A DNA stretch of 64,000 bases from Drosophila miranda (taxonomy: Eukaryota > Arthropoda > Insecta > Diptera > Drosophilidae). Position 1 is the first letter of the stretch, and every line of letters begins with the position of its first letter. This document shows, one piece after another, positions 52,181 to 62,744 of this stretch. Below the pieces are notes generated by a model. It had not been told where the DNA came from, ran no database searches, and saw nothing but the letters and a program-made list of their open reading frames with translations. The stretch is from assembly GCF_003369915.1 (NCBI RefSeq), contig NC_046676.1, positions 22,550,001-22,614,000 of the forward strand. Direction: 5' to 3'. Both the position numbers and the translations under genes were made by a program.

Positions 52181-53163
52181 AGACAGCCAGGTCTCTTCCT
52201 TATCGGGTCTGCCATATCTTCATCACATAATTCAAAAGTCTGCAGATCTCAAGCAAATTCCCCTTTTATGAGACGGTCTTTTCTTAATTCTTGTAGACTT
52301 GGGTGTTTATGGTTATGGGGGAGCTTAGAAGGTCTGTTCGGATGACTTCGCTACCAGTCCGAGTATCTGTGGACCAATCGTGTGCGAGAGATAAATGAGC
52401 TAAATTCGGGTCGTGTCGCTCGGCATTCAAATATTAATAAGGGGGCCCGTACCACAGAACCCAAGGTGAGTTACCACAGGTGGTAAAGAAATTTGCACGC
52501 ATACATTAGTATGACAATTATACCCGTCTCAAGATAAGTCTAATCAAAGAGCTATGTACTAGAAACAACGATGTACTCGTGCATCTCGAAGGATCCCTCA
52601 TCTTTATAGAACGAAAAATTTGATCCTTAGCTATCCATGCAGTATGTATCTATTAACACCCAAAAGAAAAAAAAGCGAAGAATCATAGATCGGACCATTC
52701 TTATAGTCAGAATTTAAAAATTTAACTGAAGTGGCTATGTTACTCCCAGCCACGCTCTTAATCATTCGTTCTCTCTCTCTCACACGCACTCTTCCTCGTG
52801 CAGCGTGCGCGCGTTGGCGGAGGGGAGCGAAATATCAGCACAAGATATAACACAAACTGACTGAGTATCGGCTATTTTTGTAGAGCCACGGCACTTGACG
52901 CAACGTTCCCGCTCGTTTTCTCAACTTTTTAGGATCCGAAAAAAACGAAGTCCAAGCCATCAGTGTTATGCCTGTGTTACTCTGCACCACTGGCTGTTAT
53001 TTAATATTTAATTAGTTAATATTATTTAATGACTTATATCGGGCTGGAACACTCGACATGCTGAGTCTAGGTTCTTTCCTTTCAACTATCGAAGCTTCCC
53101 ATCCCCACCGTTTGAATAAAAAGTGTAATATTTGCTTATTGAATGCTCATTTTTTTGCAAGTA
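52181..53163. other. Spacer between the two alkaline phosphatase genes
   Basis: About 1 kb with no supported gene. It holds the upstream region of copy 1 and the 3' flank of copy 2, and a CT-rich run at about 52770. Confidence 0.6.
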
Positions 53164-53169
53164 TTTATT
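53164..53169 (-). terminator. AATAAA polyadenylation signal, second alkaline phosphatase gene
   Basis: TTTATT on the plus strand, 17 bases beyond the stop. This is the same compact arrangement as the neighbouring copy. Confidence 0.65.
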
Positions 53170-53186
53170 TTTAAGTGTTTGATTCC

Positions 53187-54906
53187 TTATGTTGAATTGT
53201 CGCAGAACTTCTGGCCATTGCCAATGCAGGATGCATATGCCATGAGATGTGGAATTGTGCTCTGTTGCATCACACCGGTAAAGAGATAGCTCTGAGGACC
53301 GGAGGCCCAGATACCGACATCCTCGCCAGAGTGAACGCCCTGATCCTTAGGAATGTAGCTGGGGGTTATCGAGTCAACGTCTCCCAAAATACCGTCTAGA
53401 GGTATACGCTGACCGTTCTCATCCAGATATTGGTTGGGACCAGCCGCATAGTTCAGCACAGAGTACTGCACTCCATTGATATCTGTGTCATGTTGGTTGA
53501 TGCCCAGTATGTCGGTGCCGCGTCCTGGATAGCCGGCAATGCTCACCGCGTGTCCATGATCAGCGGTTACCACAATAAGGGTATCTTCTATGTCGGTGAT
53601 GTCGCGGGCCAGCTGAATTGCCTTCTCGAACTCCAGGGCCTCGTCTAGCGCATAGCCTGCCTGGGTATAGTGATTGCCGTAGTCAATGAGTCCGCCTGCA
53701 AGAAAGAAGAATATGAGTCTCTCCTCTCGGTTACTAGAGGTACTGTCTCGATCTCTCACCTTCGATAAAGGCAAAGTAGCCATTCTCATTCTGGCTCAAC
53801 TTCTTGATAGTCACTTCGGTGAGCTCGGACAAAGTGGGTTGATATGTCTCATCGGCGTCGATATGGAACTTCATCAGCTCGGACTGGAACAGGCCGATGA
53901 TATTTCCTACCGCCGAGACGTTGACACTCAACAGCTGCTTGCGATTGCTCACCAGGACACCACCCTTGTGCTGACTCTGCCACTTGGAGAGGAGATTCAC
54001 GCCATCCGAGCGTTCGCCGGCCTTGCCGTGGCTATCCTGGATGGTTTTGGGCAGGAACTTGCCCATGCCGCCGCCGAACATGATGTCGAAGTTCTTGCCG
54101 GGAGTCTGGGTCACCAGTTGGGTGGCCATGTCGATGCAGGAGCTGGCATCCACTCCATAGCTGGTCACGTCCGTATCGCACTCCCACATGCGGTTAGCGG
54201 TCTTGGCGTAGGCGCCCGAGGGACTGGCATGCGTCAGGGTGGTGGTCGTAACAATGCCTGTGGCCTTGCCAGCGTTCTGAGCCCACTCCGCAATGGAGGT
54301 GAGGCGGTTAGCTGGATCCTGACTCGCTGTGCAGTTGTTAAAGTTTACGGCGGCGCTGACTCCGATGTTGATGATATTGGTCTTGACGCCACATAGATAG
54401 GCAGTGGCCGTGCAGGCGGAATCGGGCACTTGGGCATTGGAGCAGTAGGTCTAAAGTGTGTTTTGTTAAAGCTGTGAACGATGTGGACAGAACCTGGTAC
54501 TCACCCGACTGAGACCCGTATGTGGGAACTTCTCGAAGCTCAGCGACGACTCTTCGCCGGTCTTGCCCTGGCGCTGACCCTTCAGGATCCTTGCCGCCGT
54601 CACTGTGGTCAAAGGCATGCCGTCTCCCAGGAACATGATCACATTCTTGGCCATTTTCGTGTCGACTTTCGGCAGCGCAAGGCGCTTGTTGATCTCCTCG
54701 TTGGCCAGGTCGTACCAGAACTGCGGATCCATCTCCTCCGGGGGCGTGTACTTGTCTTCGGCCACGTCTGTGGAGAATCTGGCCTTGTGCGCGATCTGCC
54801 CTGAGAGTTCATACACGTTGTGGACTTCTTGGACCCCACCTTGGACTTGGACTGCCCCAGACAGGGCCAGAACAGCAAGGACCATCTGTATTTGCTGGAC
54901 GCGCAT
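53187..54906 (-). CDS. Alkaline phosphatase, secreted (tandem copy 2)
   Basis: Same enzyme family as the neighbouring copy. Coding exons are 54505-54906, 53760-54450 and 53187-53695, giving 533 residues. The start chosen is MRVQQIQMVLAVLALSGAV, which begins a signal peptide. An ATG 36 bases further upstream would sit at or before the start predicted from the TATA box. Motifs: FLGDGM, VPDSACTATAY with nucleophile Ser145, GGGMGKFLP, GGLIDYGNHY, TADHGHAVSIAGYPGRG. The C-terminus (ASCIGNGQKFCDNST) lacks a GPI tail. The intron before TYCSNAQ is shared with copy 1. The intron inside the FIEG/GLIDYG motif is present here only, and copy 1 alone has an intron after the signal peptide. Confidence 0.92.
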
Positions 54907-54971
54907 CTTCCAAGTGTGATTTGGATTGTGAAATGTGGACAACTAACGTGATAGCTAGCTAATGGCACGAT

Positions 54972-54979
54972 TTTATATA
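54972..54979 (-). promoter_or_regulatory. TATA box of the second alkaline phosphatase gene
   Basis: The minus strand reads TATATAAA, the canonical TATA box, about 66 bases upstream of the chosen ATG. This predicts transcription from about 54945 and a leader of roughly 40 bases. Confidence 0.65.
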
Positions 54980-55895
54980 GTCTTCCTGGCTCGTAAGGGA
55001 GAGATTACCTATGTACTCTACTGGGGACAATGTACGCCTAAATTTAAATTTTATTTCCATCTTTATGAGTGCAATATTATCTCTGTTGGCCAGCTCTATC
55101 TTTATGTACATCACCCGTTTCTCTCATGATGTTTTCCAAGTTGGGGAAGGGCGGATTCTTGCTTGTCCCTACGGAAGAACTTGTATTCTTACAGGGGAGT
55201 GGTTTCAATTCACCCCAAAGGGTCTTCAAATTCTTGTAACCCTCTTGTGTACCGCAAAGTGTGCCAAAATGTGACCTATAACGAATTGCAGATGACCACT
55301 ATCACTCACTCCCCAAAATGCTGATTTCATATGTGCAAACACCTCCGAGTCAGTGTTATCTTCTGAATCGCGTCTGTCACGTTTGGAGTCATAAAAGCTA
55401 ATGCTGGCTGGACTGCCGCCTCGGAGAACGCATGCTCCGGATATGTAGGGAACGTGTGGTGACTTATCACTGGAATTTTTGCATTTTCATGAATAGCACA
55501 AGCAATTTGCAAAATGCGATCTCGTGGTGTTGTTGTTTAGATAAGTCTATCGAAAAAGTTTTTATTTAATCACGTCTGAACTATCACCAATCTCAGCAAA
55601 GTACACTCAGAGCAGAATAAGGTGAAAAGCCTACCTACTCGTATTATCAAAAATAGTAAATCAATGGCAGATATCCTCATATGCTTAGTTACAATAAAGT
55701 GAACAAATTTTGAAGTGAAAACAACATCGAAAACATTGAATCTAGTATTCTCAACGATTCCTATTGTAGTTTTCTAATTATATCCATATGCTAAACTGAG
55801 TAGATATTTTCTGCTCTGTTTACTTTTGACATTGTTTTTTTAGTATAGTGCCAAATTTTTTGTTCAAGACCCTCTAAATTACTGATCCCAGAGCA
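54980..55895. other. Spacer between the alkaline phosphatase pair and the HAD gene
   Basis: Divergent upstream regions of two genes. AT-rich to the right; no supported exon. An 87-codon frame at 55011-55274 has no recognisable features. Confidence 0.6.
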
Positions 55896-56966
55896 ATGTT
55901 TAAGCGAAGCTGCACCCTCCTAGCCGAAATACCAAAGCAGCAGGTGCTCCAGTGGCTGGGCTCCATTGAGACCGTACTCTTTGGGACAGACGGAGTACTG
56001 TGGAACTTTGACGACCCCATCAAAGGATCTGTGGAAACCTTCAATGCCACTAGGAACAAGGGGAAGCGCTGCTTCTTAGTGACCAACGATTCCAGTATGG
56101 TAGCCAGCGATATTGCGCAGAAGGCAATGTGCCTCGGCCTCAAAGTGGGGGAACAGGAAATTTTCAGCTCAGCGGCGTGCATATCCAACTATCTGGTGGT
56201 CAAAAAGTTCAAAAAGAAAGTTCTAGTCGTGGGCGAGACAGGAATCCAAGAAGAGCTCCAGAAGGCTGGCATCCAATCCATTACCATGGATCAGCAGGCA
56301 GAAGAACGTAAGATGGGGCAGTTTGCCCGGAATTTAGTAGTCGATCCGGATGTGGGAGCTGTGGTGGTCGGCAGAGACAAGAGCTTCAACGTTTCCAAGA
56401 TCGTCGTGGCCTGCACCTATCTGCTCAACCCCAAGGTTATGTTTCTGGGGACTTGCATGGATACCATCTACCCGTTGTGCGAAAAGCGTGTGACTGTGGG
56501 TGCCGCGGCTATGGTGGCTGCCATTGAAAAGTGCAGCAACCGGAAGCCCCTGATCATGGGCAAGCCCAATCCTCAAATGGTGTATAAGCTGAGGCAGTCC
56601 GGAGCCCTCAATCCGGAGAAGACCCTCGTCATTGGGGATCGGTAAGTGATGCAATTTGAGTGATTGATTGATAATAATAATTATGTTATTTTCTCTGTAA
56701 GATTAAGTTCGGATATCATCTTTGCCAATAACTGCGGGTTCAAATCACTTTTAGTGGGCTCGGGAGCGGGCTCTCTCGAGGAAGCGCAGGAACTGAAAAT
56801 GGAAGGCAATGAGAAAAAACTGATGATGGTTCCCGACACGTTTTTGCCCAGCTTGTGCCATTTAATGGAGTATCTGTGTGAAGATGAGAAAATTAAAGAA
56901 ACTGATGAGGGTAAAGCGGAAAAGAAGCGTGTCGACAATAAAGGGAACGAAGCTAAAGTCGCATAA
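55896..56966 (+). CDS. HAD-family phosphatase-like protein (PGP/chronophin type) lacking the nucleophilic Asp
   Basis: This resembles the phosphoglycolate/pyridoxal phosphatase subfamily of HAD hydrolases. Exons are 55896-56641 and 56702-56966, giving 336 residues. Motif I, normally DxDGVLW, reads GTDGVLW at residues 30-36. The nucleophilic Asp is Gly30 (codon GGG), while the second Asp (D32) is kept. Motif II (TNDSS), motif III Lys (GKPNP) and motif IV (GDRLSSDI, split by the intron) are present. The C-terminal tail is unusually lysine- and glutamate-rich (KIKETDEGKAEKKRVDNKGN). The open frame is otherwise intact, so a pseudophosphatase is more likely than a dead gene. Drosophila has several PGP-like paralogues; I cannot name the orthologue. 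Confidence 0.85.
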
Positions 56967-57053
56967 TGCGATTCCCAAAATTTTAAATTTTCCCGGGTAA
57001 ATCAAACAGCTGTTTGGTCGCAGCCAACCTTTTACAACACTTGCTAAAGTAAA

Positions 57054-57069
57054 TATCGATGTATCGATA
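57054..57069. promoter_or_regulatory. ari-2: Paired DRE-like sites
   Basis: TATCGATG at 57054-57061 is followed directly by an exact TATCGATA at 57062-57069. They fall in the 3' flank of the HAD gene, before its AATAAA, and upstream of ari-2, whose promoter they probably serve. That assignment is inference. Confidence 0.5.
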
Positions 57070-57125
57070 GATAGAAAGAATATAAATATACTGTCGTCAG
57101 CCACGCAGCCCTTGGGTTTATTTTC

Positions 57126-57131
57126 AATAAA
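57126..57131 (+). terminator. AATAAA polyadenylation signal of the HAD gene
   Basis: The first AATAAA after the HAD stop codon, 160 bases downstream. Confidence 0.6.
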
Positions 57132-57836
57132 ATTCTACGAAATTAAGCAGATGAACACGATTTATTTTCTCTCCGTTATTTTGAATATTAAAGTTTGGAT
57201 CAGCTGTTCGCGAGAGGTTCTTTTTGCCTCAAAATCCAGCAGGCGATAACAGGTATACTTAATCGATAGCTGCAGTGGCAGTGCTGCAAAACGCTTGGAT
57301 CGAATCGAAAGAAGAAGGAAACAAAGAAACAAAAAATGTTCTCCGAAAAAGCTGTGTTTTAATCGAAAAACAAAAACAAAGCTGTCGCTCCGTTTATGCC
57401 TGCGTGTGTGCGACGTGTGTTCTATTAATATAAAAATGAATTTAAACTGCAACTAAGACACCTTGAATGCAACGGTGCAGCGAGCACTGCATATGCGAGA
57501 GTGTGTCAGTGAGGGCCAGTGTGTCTGCGCGTGTGTGTGTATACATGTGGATAAACGAAAATAAAACTTCCCGTGCCGTGCCTTGTATTGCTCTTCTCTA
57601 CGTTCTGGTTGCCACCCCGCAAAGCTTGGTCCGAGAATTGCATCGTAACACCAAATCTTCCACTTCCACCACCTCCTATAGCGGTGGCAGCGGCAGCACC
57701 AATAACTACTAACACCACCCTTTACAACTGTTACAAAAGAAACCCCGCAACCCCCGTTAAAAACAGCCTTGTAATCTCTCGCATACAGGCAGAACGTAAG
57801 TCACACACACAGACGCAATTCCATCTAGCCCCTGGG
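57132..57836 (+). other. ari-2: Probable promoter and 5' leader of ari-2
   Basis: The frame of the first exon remains open upstream to an ATG at 57573, but the upstream residues are proline/alanine-rich and unlike Ariadne-2. The leader contains TG repeats, several short upstream frames and a donor-like AAC/GTAAGT at about 57796, so leader splicing is possible. Confidence 0.5.
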
Positions 57837-60480
57837 ATGGACATGGACTCGGACATGGAAATGGAATTGGAATCGGACAACGATGGCGAGTACGAAGATG
57901 ACTATGATTATTACAATACAGGTGAGTCGCACGTCCTTCACTCCTCGTCTAAACCCTCCTCCCTTCATGACAATAATCTGCAATCGATTTAACTGAAGCT
58001 GAATCAATGTATATGTGTATAATGTATCTGTGTTCAAAAATCGGTGTGTGCCCTGCAAGTGTGTGTCTGTGTGTGTGTGTGTATGTGCTGTTGTGCGGCT
58101 AAGCGGCTATGCGGGTTGGTTATTCACCTTTTTGGGAAGGCCTAGGCCTAAGAATTTGCATTTAACCTTCTCAGTGCTGGTGGGCCAGCACTTGACATTC
58201 GCCTTCGCCAGGGTCCGCACCCAGCCCCCATAGCCACCACTGCACAACCACTATCCTAATGTTCGTTTCGTTACGTTCCGTTTGGCTCTGCGGCCATGAA
58301 GTCGAAATTATGAAATTGAACTTGAAACGAATACTCGTACACACTAGCGAACGTACAAACGGTCGTACGTAAGTAGTTGGATTGCCCTTGCCCCCCTCTG
58401 AGGTTTGCTGTTGGCTTCATTATTGCCCAGTCTTCCTCTTGCGCTCTTCTTGTAGGGGCCAGGTTTAGACTCTGTCTCTTTCTCTCTCTCTGCCTAAGTC
58501 TGTCTCACATACACGCACACTCGCAGCAAGCACTCGATCTCTCAGGTGCGTGCTCAAGTACATTGTTGCATTCTGCTTTGTGCCTCCCTTCCGGCGACTC
58601 CGGTCTCTTCTCTGCTTTTTGACTTGTCTCCTGCGGCAGTGGCTTGCGACGTGGTTCCGATCTGGCAAAATTTGATAAGCCTCACCGGCATTCGTAGTTG
58701 TTCAAGTTTTATTTTAAATAAACTAAGATCATACTCCAAATGAAGACAATTGGTCAAATTGCAGGTTGAATCGTCCCACCGTAGAATGTAGGGTATTCTC
58801 AAGGCAATGTCATCTGTTATTCCATTCACATCCCTGTACATTTTTGTACATTTAAGGGTTGATTTCACTAGATACCCCAGGGGGAAAACAAAAACTGATT
58901 TACTAACCAATCTCCCTCCCTCTCCTTTGCAGGCGAAGACTGTGATGTGGAGCGCTTGGACCCGAAGCGAGCCGATCCCGAGTATTTTGAGTACGAGTGC
59001 CTGACCGTGGAGGATATTGAGAAGCTGCTCAACGAGCGGGTGGAGAAGCTGAACACGATACTGCAGATAACGCCCTCGCTGGCCAAGGTGCTGCTGCTGG
59101 AGCACCAGTGGGACAATCTGGTGGTGGTGGAGAAGTACCGACAAGATGCGAACGCCCTGCTGGTGACGGCGCGCATCAAGCCGCCCACTGTGGTGACTGA
59201 TGCCGCCTCAACCAGTGCGGCTGCGGCTGAGGCCAGTGCCCAGCTTGTGAAGCTGGGCAGCAGCGGGTACAAGACGTCCTCGTCGGTGGTCAGTATTGCC
59301 AACTCGAATGTCCCCCAATACCGGAGTCAGATGTGTCCCGTATGCGCCAGCTCGCAGTTGGGTGACAAGTTCTACAGCCTGGCATGTGGCCACTCTTTCT
59401 GTAAGGACTGCTGGACGATTTTTTTCGAGACGCAGATATTCCAGGGCATTTCCACGCAAATTGGCTGCATGGCCCAGAAGTGTAATGTGCGGGTGCCAGA
59501 GGACCTGGTCCTGACCCTGGTTAATCGTCCCGTCATGAGAGACAAGTATCAGCAGTTCGCGTTCAAGGACTATGTCAAATCTCATCCAGAGTTCAGGTTT
59601 TGCCCGGGACCCAACTGCCAGATCATTGTGCAATCATCGGAGATCTCCGCCAAACGTGTCATCTGCAAGGAGTGCCACACGGGCTTCTGCTTCAAGTGTG
59701 GGATGGACTATCATGCGCCAACAGACTGCCAGGTCATCAAGAAGTGGCTGACCAAGTGCGCTGACGACAGCGAGACGGCCAACTACATTAGTGCCCACAC
59801 CAAAGACTGCCCCAAGTGTCACATCTGCATCGAGAAGAACGGCGGCTGCAATCACATGCAGTGCTTCAACTGCAAGCACGACTTCTGCTGGATGTGCCTG
59901 GGGGATTGGAAGTCGCACGGATCCGAGTACTACGAGTGTTCGCGCTACAAGGACAACCCCAACATTGCCAACGAATCGGTGCACGTGCAGGCCCGGGAGG
60001 CCCTCAAGAAGTACCTCCACTATTACGAGCGCTGGGAGAACCACTCCAAGTCGATGAAGCTCGAGCAGCAGACGATCGACCGGCTGCGCAAGCGCATCAA
60101 CTCCAAGGTAATGAACGGCAGCGGCACCTGGATCGACTGGCAGTATCTGTTCAATGCAGCGGCACTGCTGGCCAAGTGCCGATACACACTACAGTACACA
60201 TACCCGTATGCATACTATATGGAGGGCAGCTCCCGGAAGAATCTCTTCGAATACCAGCAGGTGAGTGTTTGCCAGCCATTTCCAGAAGCTTAAAATTCTA
60301 CTACTGATTTGATTTGTGTTTCAGGCGCAACTGGAGGCTGAAATCGAGAACCTGTCCTGGAAAATAGAGCGCGCCGAGACAACGGACCTGGGTGATCTCG
60401 AGAACCAAATGGATATTGCTGAGAAGCGTCGCACCACCCTACTCAAAGACTTCTTTCCCGTGGATGCAAAAACGGCATAG
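57837..60480 (+). CDS. ari-2: E3 ubiquitin ligase Ariadne-2
   Basis: Ari-2 is an RBR (RING-between-RING) E3 ligase that passes ubiquitin through a cysteine thioester and works with neddylated cullins. Exons are 57837-57921, 58933-60260 and 60325-60480, giving 522 residues. An acidic N-terminus ([20 protein letters not shown]) is followed by a UBA-like helical region (about 50-110), a low-complexity Ala/Ser linker (115-150), RING1 (Cys163-Cys212, [14 protein letters not shown]), IBR (about 232-293) and RING2 (Cys321-Cys350, [17 protein letters not shown]) with probable catalytic Cys334. The Ariadne helical domain is C-terminal. It is assigned to ari-2 rather than ari-1 because it lacks the ari-1 N-terminus and matches what I recall of fly Ari-2 (about 509 residues). 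Confidence 0.94.
57922..58932 (+). other. ari-2: First intron of ari-2
   Basis: About 1 kb, donor GTGAGT and acceptor TTTGCAG. It contains a TG run at 58062-58084 and a CT-rich tract near 58480. No nested gene. Confidence 0.85.
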
Positions 60481-61705
60481 GCGGAACCAAACGCTTCCAG
60501 AACCACCAGAAGCTTGTCCAGTTTAGCACAACCCGAACTACATTTGATCCACTTGGCAAGCCACACGACAGTATAAGAGACGCTTATTTAATTATAATTA
60601 TACACATATACATTATATACATACATATATCCATATATTCATATAGCGGTAGCAAAACGATGTGTAGCTAATTTTTAAACTAATTGAATATTCACGTGCA
60701 TATAGACTAAAGGACTTAGCATAGAACATAGTCGACTACTTGAAGTATAAATATTATAGTTGTGACATTCGAAATCACTCAAAACGATCGATCGGTGTAA
60801 CTGCAATACGACGCCTTGAGCGCTAAGATTATGATAACGATATCGATAGTAGCCATAGCTATTTCAGTAAATATAACTAAAACAATAGAAAGAAAAAAGA
60901 AACGAAAAACAAAACCAGGCTCATTTTTGTGGCCATGTGTTCCAACAGTTTTCCAAAAACTATCCCAAGCGACCCTATAATATGCATAAACAATTCTAAA
61001 TATGTAGCATAACAAGTCAAGCAATTCTCACTCAGACACGGCCCGCATAGAGAAAAGACCTCACCTCAATCGGTTAGATTTATAAGTTTTAAATATCGTA
61101 TTAACAAATTGGCCGAACGGCATCAACAATATCAAAGTATTTGTAATCGGTAACTCGTAATTCGTAACTAGCCACAGCACATCCATCGAATCGAATGCAA
61201 AAAGTCTTCAAACTAAAAAAGATGTATGTAAAACGAAAGTTTGGTACTCGAACAAATGAGGTACTTTCACGTTCGTTTCTTTTATATTCTCTGCTCGATT
61301 AACGTATTAAGCTGAATTATAAATTATAGTCTAGGATAACGCTATGTATTTATGCTTGTGCGACTGAATTTGAATTAAATTTACACTAGATATATCATAT
61401 ATCATATCATATAAATCGATTTAGTACAAGTGCTATACGGTTCTGCTTGCAGCAAGAGCTTTGCACTAAAAGCTGATGGACAGCTTTTATTAGCGAGTCT
61501 TTTGTCCGAAAAAGCTTTATCTCAAAAGCTCATTCATGCTTTAATTATTTTGACATTCACTCAAGAGTTTGGTTATTTCGCTCAAGTTTATTTCAGTTAA
61601 ACGAATTCATTAGCTTCATTCCATTCAATTTATTTTGTGCCACATGTAATGTTCCGTGCTAGCCCCCAAAATTAAGTTAATGTTAACAGAATCTTTGTTT
61701 TTCAA
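60481..61705 (+). other. ari-2 3' untranslated region and convergent spacer
   Basis: AT-rich and non-coding, with no exact AATAAA that clearly ends ari-2. An exact TATCGATA (DRE) lies at 60841-60848, of unclear meaning in this position. Confidence 0.6.
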
Positions 61706-61711
61706 TTTATT
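61706..61711 (-). terminator. AATAAA polyadenylation signal of the gene at 61743
   Basis: TTTATT on the plus strand, 31 bases beyond the stop codon. Confidence 0.6.
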
Positions 61712-61742
61712 CTGATCTAATATTACTGCAGTGTGCTTCGAA

Positions 61743-62590
61743 CTACTTTTTACCCTTCTTTTTCCCTTTTCCTTTTTTACCCTTTGGCTTCTTCACTATG
61801 GACCTTATCGGTGGTACGATCTCTGGAGGAGGGGGTGGCGGGGGCAGGGCAAACATACGGCACTCGGACCTATCTTTTAACACCCGTTTGGTGATGCGCT
61901 TAGGCCCGGTTATCATCCCAACAGGCACGTTGTTCATGTTCTCGACCTTTTGATGGGGATACACCTCTACGTCGCAGCAGTTGGACAGCAGCAGCAGGTT
62001 TTTGCTGGCCGTTATGGGATGCCTGTAGAGGAGATCCCTGCCGCAGCTGAGGCACTTGTTTTTCAGGCGGCGCAGGCGGAACAGCATTGGGAAGCAGCGC
62101 CCCACCACAGTGTTGTCGTCCAGCATGACGCTGTGCTTGTAGGTTGGCTTGGGAAGAGGTCGCTTGGTGTACTGCGGAGTACGAGGCACTAAGTCATGCG
62201 ATAAAGCGAAACCGAACATACCGAAGGGTACTGTACCTCGTTCAGGTGCATAATGGTCTGGAGCGGCCTGCATTCGGCGGAGCACAGGTTGGGTCGTATG
62301 TTCCGCTCCTGGGCTGCACATAAGGTGCAGTAGGCTTCATCCTTGTCCTTGTTCCTGCTGCAGCTCTGGCTGCACTCGGCTCGGATGTCGATCTCCTTGC
62401 GCGGTGGGCCGTCGGGCTTGAGGGTCACCTGTATCACCTCCAACTGCGGATCGACCAAGTCTTCGCGGGGCAGCTCCAGCTTGTAGTCGAGACAGGGTCC
62501 GCTCGGAGGCTCGAAGCAGTTCCTCGGGCATGTCCTCTCTGAGGCAGTCTTCTCGTACAAGCGCTGACAGCTTTTCCCTGCCCCGGCCAT
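61743..62590 (-). CDS. Unidentified cysteine-rich protein with lysine/glycine tail
   Basis: Exons 62237-62590 and 61743-62171 are joined by a 65-bp intron (donor GTACAGTAC, acceptor CTCCGCAG), giving 260 residues. The N-terminal half is cysteine-rich, with paired patterns such as CSQSC, CTLCAAQE and CSAECRPL; CLSCG follows in the second exon. These could bind zinc, though no known finger spacing is evident. After a PPPPPPP run the protein ends in a strongly basic tail (KPKGKKGKGKKKGKK). There is no signal peptide or membrane helix, suggesting a nuclear or RNA/DNA-associated role, which is inference only. It lies between ari-2 and the Oatp gene on the same strand as Oatp. I do not recognise the family; short, basic, cysteine-rich fly proteins are often testis-expressed. 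Confidence 0.8.
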
Positions 62591-62744
62591 GGTGGTGATC
62601 GGAAAAACGAGTCTAAAGGATAAGTCGACTGTCCCAAGGGGAGCTGTTAATTTAGAACTGCTTTCCAGGTGCCAGGAGAAGCAAAGCGTCTACATTTTTG
62701 ATTTCAATATACACGTACTATTCTTATTTGATTGTACTAAAAAT

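Noticed and set aside
53686-54396. Long frames antisense to the alkaline phosphatases (also 50414-51019)
   Set aside because: Mirror frames of conserved coding sequence with no independent signals.
60841-60848. Exact DRE in the ari-2 3' region as a promoter
   Set aside because: No gene starts nearby; about one copy of an 8-mer is expected by chance in this length.
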